This document shows positions 35,652 through 44,434 of a DNA stretch of 64,000 nt, one piece after another. Positions within the stretch are counted from its first letter, which is position 1; each line of letters starts with the position of its first letter. A model generated the notes under the pieces. It did not search any database. It had not been told where the DNA came from and saw only the letters and a program-made list of their open reading frames with translations. This stretch comes from Rhodoferax sp. (GTDB taxonomy: Bacteria; Pseudomonadota; Gammaproteobacteria; Burkholderiales; Burkholderiaceae_C), in contig NZ_JANXMU010000039.1 of assembly GCF_025354435.1 (NCBI RefSeq), positions 1-64,000 of the forward strand, read 5' to 3'. Made by a program: the position numbers and the translations under genes.

Positions 35652-35723
35652 TGTTTTTATAAGAAATAGGCCGCTAACGCATACCCCACCTACGCTAGCA
35701 GCTACTAAAACTGTAGTAGCTCC
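35652..35723 (-). repeat. Dispersed repeat family A, copy 10
   Basis: On the minus strand: GAGCTACTACAGTTTTAGTAGCTGCTAGCG, then TGCGTTAGCGGCC, then a T-rich tail (AGAAAT/TTTTTATA). It lies in the gap after the thioredoxin gene. Confidence 0.82.
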
Positions 35724-35790
35724 AAATTCTGCCCCCGGCAGCACGCGACTGGCCTAAACTGTTTGCGTCGCAGCCCGCCCCCGCACCGCC

Positions 35791-36288
35791 TTGAACACCC
35801 CAGAGATCGCATCCGTCGTATTGCTTACGCCCACCCAGCCTGAAGAGCTCGATGCCACCCGCGCCATTTTTCAGGAATACGCCGACCAGTTGGACGTGGA
35901 CCTGTGCTTCCAATCGTTTGACACCGAGCTGGCCACCCTGCCTGGCGACTACGCCGCCCCACGCGGCACGCTGCTGCTGGCACTGGTAGACGGCGCGCTG
36001 GCCGGTTGCTGCGCCCTGCGCCCGCTGGACAACGTGGACTACGCCAACGCCAGCGAAATGAAGCGCCTGTACGTGCGCAAAGCCTTTCGCGGCTTTGGCC
36101 TGGGCCGCCAACTGGTCGAAGCCGCCCTGGATGCCGCCCGCGCCAGCGGCTACGACTGCGTGCTGCTCGACACCCTGGTCGAGATGGAGGCCGCCCGCGC
36201 GCTCTACGAAGACCTGGGCTTTGCCGAGGTGCCGCCCTATTACCACAGCCCCATCGCAGGTGCGCACTACCTGAAGGCGGATATTTGA
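35791..36288 (+). CDS. GNAT family N-acetyltransferase
   Basis: This 165-residue protein starts at TTG 35791, since no ATG gives a complete fold. The acetyl-CoA motif is VRKAFRGFGLGRQLVEAAL, preceded by CALRPL..NASEMKRLYV and followed by the LYEDLGFAEVPPYY end. It should acetylate an amine on a small molecule or protein. The substrate cannot be deduced. It is probably monocistronic. Confidence 0.85.
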   Translation: MNTPEIASVVLLTPTQPEELDATRAIFQEYADQLDVDLCFQSFDTELATLPGDYAAPRGTLLLALVDGALAGCCALRPLDNVDYANASEMKRLYVRKAFRGFGLGRQLVEAALDAARASGYDCVLLDTLVEMEAARALYEDLGFAEVPPYYHSPIAGAHYLKADI

Positions 36289-36372
36289 TCGCCTTAAAGC
36301 CCGTACCCGCCCGTTCGGCAGACGGCGCGGTTTAATATCAGCCCACACTCGGCTGTTTAGCCCCTCCCGCCC

Positions 36373-36975
36373 ATGCGCCATTCCTTCTGCCTGACCACCC
36401 TACTCTGTGCTGCGGCAGCCCCTGTGCTGGCGGCGACGGTGCAAGTCCAGATGCAAGATGGCGCAGGCAAAGCCCTGCCCGATGCGGTGGTGTATTTGGA
36501 GTCGAAGGATGCGCAGGCAGCGGTCAAACCGCTGATCGGGGCTGAAGTGGCCCAGGCCAACAAACAATTTGATCCGCAGGTGCGCGTGGTCACCGTGGGC
36601 ACGGCAGTGCAGTTCCCCAACCACGACACGGTGCGCCACCAGGTGTATTCGTTCTCGGACACCAAGAAGTTCGAACTCAAGCTCTACGCCGGTACCACCG
36701 CCGCCCCCGTGGTGTTCGACAAACCCGGCATCGCTGTACTGGGCTGCAACATCCACGACAACATGGTCGCCTGGATCATCGTCGTGCCCACGCCCTACTT
36801 TGGCCGCAGCGGCCCCGACGGCAAAGTCAGCCTGGACAACCTGCCCCCTGGCAACTACCGCCTGCGCACCTGGCACACCCACCTGCCCGTGGGCACGCTC
36901 GCGCTGGACCAGGCGCTGAACGTGCCCGCCACCGGAGCCACGGTGGCGGTGCGGATGGCCGGACTGGCTCCATGA
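36373..36975 (+). CDS. Periplasmic cupredoxin-domain protein
   Basis: This 200-residue protein has a signal peptide ending near VLAA. The copper centre ligands fit a type 1 site: H in FPNHDTVRHQVYSF, then C, H and M in LGCNIHDNMVAW. The rest is a beta-sandwich with a carboxypeptidase-regulatory-like C-terminus (DNLPPGNYRLRTWHTHLP). Similar proteins are annotated as methylamine utilization MauL-like. Its stop overlaps the start of a GGDEF/EAL gene (ATGA), so a copper or redox signal may feed c-di-GMP turnover. No amine dehydrogenase genes are nearby. Confidence 0.85.
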   Translation: MRHSFCLTTLLCAAAAPVLAATVQVQMQDGAGKALPDAVVYLESKDAQAAVKPLIGAEVAQANKQFDPQVRVVTVGTAVQFPNHDTVRHQVYSFSDTKKFELKLYAGTTAAPVVFDKPGIAVLGCNIHDNMVAWIIVVPTPYFGRSGPDGKVSLDNLPPGNYRLRTWHTHLPVGTLALDQALNVPATGATVAVRMAGLAP

Positions 36976-39353
36976 TTTCCCGGGTGATCCAGCGCCTGGA
37001 CATGGGCGGCTGGCGGCTGTCTACCCGCATCGTAGTGCTCTCGCTGGTGCTGCTGATGCTGGTGCAAACCGCCGGTTTCCTGGTGGTGCGCGCCAGCATT
37101 GAACGCAACGCCCGTACCCAGATCGCCACCGAACTGGCCCTGGGCGACCGCGTCTGGCGCCGCCTGCTAGACCAAAACGCCGAAAAACTCCGCCAGGGCA
37201 CGGCCCTGCTGTCGGGCGACTTCGGCTTTCGCGCCGCCGTCACCTCGGACGATGTCGAAACCATCAGCTCGGCGCTGGAAAACCAGGGCGACCGCATCGG
37301 AGCCACCGTCACCGCCCTGCTCGACCCGCAGCTACAGCTGCGCGCCAGCAACGACACCCCCGAAGCCCAGGCGGTGGCCGAGGTGCTGCCGCAAATCGCC
37401 ATCCCGCTGTCGCGCAACGAACTCGGTGGCACGGTGGCGCTGGTAGGCCACACGCCCTACCAGTTTGTGATGGTGCCGCTGCGCGCGCCGCTGGTCATCG
37501 GCTGGGTGCTGATGGGCTTTCCCATCGACCAGCAGCTGGCCGACGACATGCTGGCCCTGTCCGGCCTGCACGTGGCCCTGGTCACCCAGGCCCCGGGCCA
37601 GCCGGTACAGATCAGCCTATCCACCTTGCCCAAGGCGGCGTTGGCGGCTCTGCAAACGGCGGGGGGCATGGTGGCCGAGCTAGACGACGATGGCGACACC
37701 CTGGTCACCCGCACCCTCAACCTGCATGCGGTGGCGGGCAGTGTGCAGACCGTGCTGCTGCGCTCACTCAGCGAAGTGCTGGCCCCTTTTCAGCAGGTAC
37801 AACTGGTGCTGCTGGTCATCACCGTACTGGGCCTGCTGCTGTTTGGCCTGGGCAGCGCCTGGACAGCCTTGCGCGTGACCACCCCGCTGCGCTCGCTGGT
37901 GCAGAACGCCGAACGCCTGGGCAAAGGCCAGTACGACCAGCCCATCCAGCACACCGCACGGCGCGACGAGATCGGCGACCTGGCCAATGCGTTTGACCGC
38001 ATGCGCAAAAACATTTCCCAGAAGCAAGACGAAATCCAGAAGCAAGCCTACTGGGACCGGCTGACCCGGCTGCGCAACCGCGTAGGCTTTCGCAACGATG
38101 TCAAAGATGCCATCGCCAACCGCGACGCCCAGGGCGACAAGCTGCAAAGCCCGCTGGCCGTCATCACCCTCAACCTGGACCGCTTCAAACACGTCAACGA
38201 CATCCTCGGCTACGCGCTGGGCGACCGCCTGCTGATCGCCGTGGCCGAGCGCCTGCATGCGCGCATGGAAGGCGGAGCGCTGGTGGCCCGGCTGGGTAGC
38301 GACGAATTCTCGATCCTGCTGCCCCACGCCGATGCCGATGCCGCCATGGCCATGGCCGCGCGCATCGCCCACGCGTTCGAGGCCCCGCTGAGCTTTGACG
38401 ACCAGACCGTGGACCTGAGCGCCAGCATGGGCATTGCCTGCTGGCCGCAGCACGCGTTGGATACCGACACCCTGCTGGGCCGCGCCGAGGTCGCCATGTA
38501 CGTGGCCAAGCGCAAAACCACCGTGCTCCAGCTCTACGACCCGGCGCTCGACTCGTCCAGCAAGCAAACCCTGTCCCTGCTGTCCGAGCTGCGCCACGCG
38601 GTAGAGCACAACGAACTGCGGCTGTTTCTGCAGCCCAAGATCGCCCTGGACAGCGGCAAAGTCATCGCCGCCGAGGCTCTGGTGCGCTGGCAGCACCCGG
38701 TGCGCGGCTTGGTGCCGCCCGATGCCTTCATTCCATTTGCCGAGCAAACCGGCTTTGTGCGCCAGCTCACCCTGTGGATGTTCGACGAGGCCGCGCGCCA
38801 GTGGGCCGGGCTGCAACTGCCCGACCAAGCCCTGCGCATCTCCGTCAACCTGTCCACCCGCGATCTGCTGGACCTGGACTTTCCATCCCGGCTGGACGTG
38901 CTGCTGGCCAAGCACCAGGTGGCCCCCGAAGGCTTCTGCCTGGAGATCACCGAGAGCGCCATCATGGACGACCCGCTGCGCGCCGAAGGCACGCTCACAC
39001 GCCTGTCCGAACGCGGCTTCAAGCTCAGCATTGACGACTTTGGCACCGGCTACTCGTCCCTGGCCTACCTCAAGCGCCTGCCGGTGGACGAACTCAAAAT
39101 CGACAAATCCTTTGTGATGGGCATGGAACGCGACCCGGACGATGCCAAGATCGTCCGTTCCACCATCGACCTGGCCCACAACATGGGCCTGAGCGTGGTG
39201 GCCGAGGGCGTGGAAAACATCGAGATCTGGCACCTGCTGCGCGAGCAAAAATGCGACGAGGCCCAGGGCTACTACATGAGCAAACCGCTGCCGGTCGATG
39301 CCTTCAAGGCTTGGCGCGAACGCTGGGCCGAGCGCGCTGATGCCTCCACGTAA
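36972..39353 (+). CDS. GGDEF/EAL membrane sensor protein
   Basis: This 793-residue protein has an N-terminal helix (about residues 20-42), a periplasmic sensor region to about residue 270, a second helix (about 272-300), HAMP (about 300-350), GGDEF (about 365-525) and EAL (about 545-785). The GGDEF signature reads GSDEF, so cyclase activity is uncertain. EAL residues look intact: EALVRWQHP, ITESAIM, DDFGTGYSSL, KIDKSFV. It probably hydrolyses c-di-GMP in response to an envelope signal. It overlaps the cupredoxin gene by 4 nt. Confidence 0.93.
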   Translation: MISRVIQRLDMGGWRLSTRIVVLSLVLLMLVQTAGFLVVRASIERNARTQIATELALGDRVWRRLLDQNAEKLRQGTALLSGDFGFRAAVTSDDVETISSALENQGDRIGATVTALLDPQLQLRASNDTPEAQAVAEVLPQIAIPLSRNELGGTVALVGHTPYQFVMVPLRAPLVIGWVLMGFPIDQQLADDMLALSGLHVALVTQAPGQPVQISLSTLPKAALAALQTAGGMVAELDDDGDTLVTRTLNLHAVAGSVQTVLLRSLSEVLAPFQQVQLVLLVITVLGLLLFGLGSAWTALRVTTPLRSLVQNAERLGKGQYDQPIQHTARRDEIGDLANAFDRMRKNISQKQDEIQKQAYWDRLTRLRNRVGFRNDVKDAIANRDAQGDKLQSPLAVITLNLDRFKHVNDILGYALGDRLLIAVAERLHARMEGGALVARLGSDEFSILLPHADADAAMAMAARIAHAFEAPLSFDDQTVDLSASMGIACWPQHALDTDTLLGRAEVAMYVAKRKTTVLQLYDPALDSSSKQTLSLLSELRHAVEHNELRLFLQPKIALDSGKVIAAEALVRWQHPVRGLVPPDAFIPFAEQTGFVRQLTLWMFDEAARQWAGLQLPDQALRISVNLSTRDLLDLDFPSRLDVLLAKHQVAPEGFCLEITESAIMDDPLRAEGTLTRLSERGFKLSIDDFGTGYSSLAYLKRLPVDELKIDKSFVMGMERDPDDAKIVRSTIDLAHNMGLSVVAEGVENIEIWHLLREQKCDEAQGYYMSKPLPVDAFKAWRERWAERADAST

Positions 39354-39412
39354 CGCAAAATCCCCCAAAGCGCAGCAGCCCGCCGCGCGCAACTCCAGGA
39401 AACCCCCAGCCC

Positions 39413-39634
39413 ATGAACGCTACCAAACTTGTCGCCGTCATCCTCATCGCCGCGGGGGTTCTCGCCCTGGTCTACGGCAGCTTCAGTTACACCAAGGACA
39501 CCACCGCCGTCAAAATAGGGCCGCTGGAGCTGTCGGTGAAAGAAAAAGAAACCGTGAACGTCCCCGTCTGGGCCGGCGTAGGTGCAATTGTGGTCGGTGG
39601 CTTGCTGCTGGCGTTTGGCAGCAAAAAAGGTTAA
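39413..39634 (+). CDS. DUF3185 family small membrane protein
   Basis: This 73-residue protein has two membrane helices (about residues 5-24 and 50-68) flanking a short charged region that ends in KIGPLELSVKEKETVNVPVW. This matches DUF3185. Function unknown. It starts 59 nt after the GGDEF/EAL gene and may be its co-transcript. Confidence 0.85.
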   Translation: MNATKLVAVILIAAGVLALVYGSFSYTKDTTAVKIGPLELSVKEKETVNVPVWAGVGAIVVGGLLLAFGSKKG

Positions 39635-39644
39635 TCTGCGCCAT

Positions 39645-39712
39645 ATTGCTATTTAATTTGTAGCCAATAGTGTAGGCTGCATATACGCTATCGGCCTAAA
39701 AGACCATTAAAT
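39645..39712 (+). repeat. Dispersed repeat family A, copy 11
   Basis: GCTATTTAATTTGTAGCCAATAGTG, then a CTATCGGCCTAAAAGACCATTAAATT tail. The core is degenerate (CGCTATCGGCC). It overlaps the stop codon of the minus-strand EamA gene (39707-39709). Confidence 0.7.
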
Positions 39713-40651
39713 TACTGCTGGCTGGGCCTGCGCACCTGGCTGGCGGTTCACCAGCACAATGCCCACGCCCACCAGCGCCATGGCCCCCAGCAGGCCCGCC
39801 GACAGCGGCTCGCCCAGCCACCAAGCGCCAAACAGCAGGGCGAACACCGGGGTCAAAAACACAAACACCGACATCCGCGTGGCCGGGTAGCGGCCCAGCA
39901 TCCACATCCAGGCCAGGTAGCTCACAAAGCCGCCCACCAGGGCCTGCAGTAGCAACGAACCGGTGGCAAACGCGCTGAAATGAAAACTCCACGGCTCACC
40001 CAGCGCCCACGACACCAGCGGTAGCACCGCAGCACTCACGCCCACCTGGTAGAGCAGCTGCTTCTCGGGCTGCACGCGGGCAAACTGCGTAGTGCGGATC
40101 ACCACCGTGGTCAGCCCCCACATCAGCCCGGCCAGCAAGCCCAGTGCATCGCCCAGCCAGCCCAGCGGATAGGCGCTGCCCGCCGGGTGGCCCCACAAAC
40201 CCTCGCCCATGGCCAGCGCCAAGCCCGCAAACGCGCAGCCCAGGCCCAGCCACTGCCCGCCGCGCAGCCGCTCAGCGGGAATAAAGCGCGGCAACAGCAG
40301 CGCCACCCAGAACGGCGCGCTGTACAAAAACACCGTCAAGCGCGAGGCCAGCATGTACTGCAGCCCGGCGTGGATGCAGGCGAATTCCGATGCAAACAGC
40401 AGCCCCGCCAGCAGCCCAAAGCGCCATGCGCCCACGGGTTCCGTAGCCATGCCCAGCCGCACGCCGCGCCACCGGCACCACAGCGCCACCGCCACGGTGG
40501 ACCCGGCAAAGCGCACGCAGGCCTGGAACACCGGCGGCACCTCGGCCATGGTCGCCTTGACCAGCGTCTGTTGGAAGCCCCAGAACATGCAGCAGACCAG
40601 TAACAGGGCAATGGCGAGGGGGTCGAGCTGGGTTTTGCGGGGGATGGGCAT
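39707..40651 (-). CDS. EamA/DMT family transporter
   Basis: This 314-residue drug/metabolite exporter has ten predicted membrane helices in two EamA repeats. The start MPIPRKTQLDPLAIALLLVCCMFWGFQQTLVKA at 40651 is the first that gives a proper protein. Signatures include FWGFQQTLVKATM, ASRLTVFLYSAPFWVALLLP and GALVGVGIVLVNRQP-like segments. The substrate is unknown. Its stop codon lies in a family A repeat; it is divergent from a LysE-type exporter. Confidence 0.9.
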   Translation of the reverse strand: MPIPRKTQLDPLAIALLLVCCMFWGFQQTLVKATMAEVPPVFQACVRFAGSTVAVALWCRWRGVRLGMATEPVGAWRFGLLAGLLFASEFACIHAGLQYMLASRLTVFLYSAPFWVALLLPRFIPAERLRGGQWLGLGCAFAGLALAMGEGLWGHPAGSAYPLGWLGDALGLLAGLMWGLTTVVIRTTQFARVQPEKQLLYQVGVSAAVLPLVSWALGEPWSFHFSAFATGSLLLQALVGGFVSYLAWMWMLGRYPATRMSVFVFLTPVFALLFGAWWLGEPLSAGLLGAMALVGVGIVLVNRQPGAQAQPAVI

Positions 40652-40738
40652 ACGGGAATTATCCCCGCCACACCCAGCGCATAATTTGCCCGCGCCGACA
40701 CGCTGTAACAGCAGCACGCCATTCCTCAAAGGTTCTTT

Positions 40739-41365
40739 ATGCCGTCTCTCGACACCTGCCTCGCCTTCTTCGCCCTGGTTTTTGTGCTGGGTTTTGCCCC
40801 CGGCCCGGACAATATTTTTGTGATGATGCAATCGGTCACCCAAGGCCGCAAAGCCGGGTTGGTGGCCATGCTGGGCATGTGCGCGGGGCTGGCGGTGCAC
40901 ACCCTGGCGGTAGCACTGGGCCTGGCAGCGATTTTTGCGGCCTCGGCCACGGCATTTACCGTGCTGAAGGTAGTGGGCGCGGGCTACCTGGCCTATCTGG
41001 CCTGGCAAGCGTTCCGGGCCCCGGCGGGCACGCTGGCGGGCCCGGTGGAGCAGCAACCCAAGCTGCGGCGCATCTTTTTGCGCGGCTGGGTGATGAACCT
41101 GACCAACCCGAAAATCGTATTTTTCTTTCTGGCGCTGTTGCCCCAGTTTGTGCACGCCGACCGCGGCTCGATTGCCATCCAGCTCTGCGTGCTGGGCACC
41201 ATCTTCATCGGCTCCACGCTGATCACCTTTGGGGCCATCGCCTACTTCAGCGCCACCGTCAGCACCCGGCTACGCAGCTCGCCATCGGCCCAGTTGTGGC
41301 TGAACCGCATGGCGGGTACAGTGTTTTTGGGCATGGCCGCGCGGCTGGCGATGGCCGAGCGCTAG
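40739..41365 (+). CDS. LysE/RhtB family translocator
   Basis: This 208-residue amino-acid exporter has six membrane helices. Motifs FVLGFAPGPDNIFVMMQSVTQGRKAG and LRRIFLRGWVMNLTNPKIVFFFLALLPQFV are typical of LysE/RhtB. It probably exports an amino acid or lactone. The start at ATG 40739 is preceded by AAGG. An 87-bp gap separates it from the divergent EamA gene. Confidence 0.92.
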   Translation: MPSLDTCLAFFALVFVLGFAPGPDNIFVMMQSVTQGRKAGLVAMLGMCAGLAVHTLAVALGLAAIFAASATAFTVLKVVGAGYLAYLAWQAFRAPAGTLAGPVEQQPKLRRIFLRGWVMNLTNPKIVFFFLALLPQFVHADRGSIAIQLCVLGTIFIGSTLITFGAIAYFSATVSTRLRSSPSAQLWLNRMAGTVFLGMAARLAMAER

Positions 41366-41377
41366 TTCACCACTCAC

Positions 41378-41422
41378 TGTCCATAAGCGCTAGCAGCCTA
41401 AAAGGCTGAAAAACCAAAAACC
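41378..41422 (+). repeat. Dispersed repeat family A, copy 12
   Basis: CATAAGCGCTAGCAGCCTAAAAGGCTGAAAAACC contains the AAGCGCTAG core and a short AGCC/GGCT hairpin. It is a partial copy after the LysE gene; the hairpin plus A/T run could terminate. Confidence 0.7.
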
Positions 41423-41508
41423 GCATATGGATAGCCGCAGGCATTCGTTGCCGGTGGCGGGCCGGGGTGCTGGAATGCAGGCTGTTTTTTCTACCTGCCT
41501 GCCACTCC

Positions 41509-42437
41509 ATGAAGCGTTTCCCCTCTTTCGCCAGCCGGGCCTTGGGCCTGGGCCTACTGGCCTTCGCGGCCACCGCCGCCCTGGCCCAACCCGTCACCCT
41601 GCGCGTGGGCGACCAGCGCGGCAATGCCCGCGCGGTGATGGAGGCCGCAGGCGTGCTGAACAACCTGCCTTACACGGTGGAATGGAGCGAGTTCCCCAAC
41701 GCCGCACCGCTGCTGGAGGCGCTACGTGCCGAGGCCATCGATGCTGGCTCAGTGGGTGACGCGCCGCTGACCTTTGCCGCCGCCGCGGGCCTGCAGGCCA
41801 AAGCTATTTTTGCCACGGCCTACGAGGGCAACGCCATCATCGTGGCCAACGCCGCACCGTATAAAAGCATTGCCGACCTCAAGGGCAAGCGCATTGCCGT
41901 GGTGCGCGGCTCGTCGGGCCACAACCTGCTGTTGCAAGTACTGGCCAAAGCCGGGCTGCCGCCGGAGGCAGTGACGCTGGCCTACCTAGCCCCGTCCGAG
42001 GCCACGCTGGCGCTGACGCAGGGCTCGGTGGACGCGGTGGTGACCTGGGAGCCGTATGTGTCGTTTGCCACGCTGAAGTCCGGCGCGCGCATTCTGGTGG
42101 ACGGCAAGGCCTACCCGGCGGTGTCGTACTTCGTGGCTCCAACAAGGCCATCAAGGACAAAAAAGACGCGTTGAAAGACTTCGTGGCTCGCAACGCCAAA
42201 GCCCGCAGCTGGGGCCAGTCGCATACCGAAGCCTATTCCAAGCTGATCGCCAAGCTGGTCAACATCCCCGAAGACGTGGCCCTGGGCAAGCAGCGCCGCG
42301 AAGGCCATGCGCCGCTGAGGATCGACGACAGTACGCTGCGCCTGCAGCAGGCCACGGTAGATTTGTACGTGGCCTCCGGCCTCATCCCCAAGCGCCTGGA
42401 CGCGCAGCAACTGCTCGACACCGCGTTCAACCCATGA
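41509..42437 (+). pseudogene. Sulfonate-type ABC binding protein, frameshifted
   Basis: The frame starting at ATG 41509 encodes a signal peptide and an SsuA/TauA-type binding protein (VTLRVGDQRGNARAVMEAAG, GDAPLTFAAAAGLQAKAIF, LKGKRIAVVRGSSGHNLLLQVLAKAGL), but stops at 42174. The remaining third (KDFVARNAKARSWGQSHTEAYSKLIAKL) continues in another frame to 42437. One base missing near 42138 would restore the expected YFVASNKAIKDKKDALKDFVA. It overlaps the downstream monooxygenase gene by 4 nt. It may be a genuine pseudogene or a sequencing error. ATPase and permease genes are absent. Confidence 0.85.
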
Positions 42438-43807
42438 GTGCGGCCACACACGGCCGGCAGATGCACCTTGCGCTGTACCTGAGCGAGGTGGGCAGCCAGC
42501 TGGGTGCCTGGCGGCATCCGCTGGCGGGCACGACCGCGCCGCTGGACTGGCGCTTCTACAAGGACATGGCGCAGAAGGCCGAAAAAGCCTGCCTGGACAT
42601 GATTTTTCTGGCCGACAAGCTGTCGGTGGACGACGTGTACGGCGGGGACTTTGCCGCCACCGTGCGCTCCCGCGCCCTGCCCCAGCATGCCGAGCCGCTG
42701 AGCGTGATGGCCTCGCTGGTAGGGGCCACCTCGCACATCGGTCTGGCGGCCACGGTGTCGGCCACCTACAGCCAGCCCTATACAACGGCCCGCATGCTGG
42801 CCACCATCGACCACCTCAGCGGTGGCCGCGTGGGCTGGAATGTGGTGACCTCGGTCAGCGACGGCGAGGCGCGCAACTACGGCCAGGCCCAGCACCTGGG
42901 CCACGGCCCGCGCTACGACAAGGCACAGGAATTCGTCGCCCTGGTGAAAAAGCTCTGGGACAGCTGGGAAGACGGCTGGCTGGTACGCGACCAGGCCAAT
43001 GGCATCTACGGCGATGCCCGCAAGGTGCACCGCGTGGACCACGACGGGGCCTGGTTCAAGGTGCGCGGCCCGCTGAATGTGCCGCGCCCGCCGCAAGGCC
43101 ACCCGGTGCAGATCCAGGCCGGTGTGTCCAGCAACTTCGAACGCACGGCGCTGGAGCAGGCCGAGGTGGTTTTTGCGGTGCAGCCCACGCGGGAGAAGGC
43201 CCGCGATTTCTACGCCCGCTTCAAGCAGCAGCTGCAGACCGTGGGCCGCCACCCTGACAGCCTGAAGGTGCTGCCCGGCATCGTGCCCATCGTCGGCCAG
43301 ACGCGGCAGGACGCGCTGGACCTGCAACGCGAGCTGAACGAGAAAGTGCTGCCCCAGGCCGCGCTGACCTTCATGTCGGCCAGCATGAACCACGACCTGG
43401 CCCAGTACGATTTGCACGCCCCCGTGCCCGATATTGCCGCTCGCATCACCGGCAGCAAGGGGCGCTTTCAGGCAGTGCTGCAAAAGGCCCTGGACGAGAA
43501 GCTGACCCTGGCCCAACTGGGCGTGTGGTACGCCCAGAGCCTGTCATTTTTTGCGCCGCTGGGCACGGCCGACGAGGTGGCCGACCAGCTCATCACCTGG
43601 CACGAAGCCCGTGCCTGTGACGGCTTTGTGGTGCTACCCGCCATCATGCCGCTGGGGGCGAATGACTTTTTGGAGAAGGTGGTACCGGTGTTGCAGGCGC
43701 GTGGCGCGTTCCGTACCGGCTACCCCGGCACCACCTTGCGCGACACCCTGGGCCTGCAGGTGCCTGCCAACCAGTTTGCGGCCCAGGAAGAAGCGGCCAC
43801 CGCCTGA
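42434..43807 (+). CDS. FMN-dependent monooxygenase, NtaA/DmoA family
   Basis: This 457-residue flavin monooxygenase of the bacterial luciferase superfamily belongs to the NtaA/SnaA/DszA/DmoA branch, which uses FMNH2 from a separate reductase. Signatures: LDMIFLADKLSVDD, EPLSVMASLVGATSHIGLAATVSATYSQPYTTARMLATIDHLSGGRVGWNVVTSVSDGEARNYG and the C-terminal RTGYPGTTLRDTLGL end. Substrates in the family include nitrilotriacetate, dimethyl sulfide and dibenzothiophene sulfone. Translation is coupled (ATGA) to the binding-protein gene, suggesting use of an organosulfur or aminopolycarboxylate compound. Confidence 0.9.
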   Translation: MSAATHGRQMHLALYLSEVGSQLGAWRHPLAGTTAPLDWRFYKDMAQKAEKACLDMIFLADKLSVDDVYGGDFAATVRSRALPQHAEPLSVMASLVGATSHIGLAATVSATYSQPYTTARMLATIDHLSGGRVGWNVVTSVSDGEARNYGQAQHLGHGPRYDKAQEFVALVKKLWDSWEDGWLVRDQANGIYGDARKVHRVDHDGAWFKVRGPLNVPRPPQGHPVQIQAGVSSNFERTALEQAEVVFAVQPTREKARDFYARFKQQLQTVGRHPDSLKVLPGIVPIVGQTRQDALDLQRELNEKVLPQAALTFMSASMNHDLAQYDLHAPVPDIAARITGSKGRFQAVLQKALDEKLTLAQLGVWYAQSLSFFAPLGTADEVADQLITWHEARACDGFVVLPAIMPLGANDFLEKVVPVLQARGAFRTGYPGTTLRDTLGLQVPANQFAAQEEAATA

Positions 43808-43817
43808 AAAGAGCGTT

Positions 43818-44243
43818 CTAGCCCGCCTCGTGTGGCGGCGTATCGCTTTTGAACAGCGCGATGTCGCGGGTGTTCTTTTGCACCGCGACCGCGCCAAACA
43901 GGCTGAGCAGAAAGGACATGGCGTAAAAGCCCTTTTCGCTTTGCGAGAGCGTGGCATTGATGAGTCCCACCGACAACAGCACCACCACGATGGCCAGCGA
44001 CAGCCAGCACAGGCCAAAGTAGATGCCGGTGACAGGGATGCCTTCAAGCCGGTCGCGCACCGACTTTTGCAGCGACACGGCGGCAAACAGGCCGTACAGC
44101 AGAACCGTCAGGTAGTAGCCCTTCTCGTTGAGCTGCATGGTGGCGTTCGACAGGCTATACATGTAGTCGGAGGCCCCGACCAGGAGCGTGATCCAGGATG
44201 CGCCCACGAAGGCGGCAGTAGGTCGTTGAACCTGGATCGCCAT
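43818..44243 (-). CDS. yiaA: YiaA/YiaB family inner-membrane protein
   Basis: This 141-residue protein contains two tandem YiaAB domains, each of two membrane helices: [54 protein letters not shown] and [56 protein letters not shown]. The NAT(L/M)..(N/S)EKG(Y/F)Y..(T/S)..L and LQK.(V/T)RD repeats are plain. Function is unknown in all bacteria. It converges on the monooxygenase gene. Confidence 0.92.
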   Translation of the reverse strand: MAIQVQRPTAAFVGASWITLLVGASDYMYSLSNATMQLNEKGYYLTVLLYGLFAAVSLQKSVRDRLEGIPVTGIYFGLCWLSLAIVVVLLSVGLINATLSQSEKGFYAMSFLLSLFGAVAVQKNTRDIALFKSDTPPHEAG

Positions 44244-44361
44244 GGTTTTCCTTTAAAAATTAGGGGTTGCCATCATTTCCGTACCCCGCACGGTCATGCA
44301 ACGGGGTCCACGGCAATGCGCATGGAACAGGCTTGCCTGGTCCCCCACTGTAGCGCGATGC

Positions 44362-44434
44362 AATTGCTATGTAAAGCGTAGCTACTGGTATAGGTACTAC
44401 ATGCGCTAGCGGCCTAAAAAGCTCCTATTTTCGT
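44362..44434 (+). repeat. Dispersed repeat family A, copy 13
   Basis: AATTGCTATGTAAAGCGTAGCTACTG, then ATGCGCTAGCGGCCTAAAAAGCTCCTATTTT. Both blocks and the tail are present. It ends at the stop codon of the SDR-fusion gene. Confidence 0.83.
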
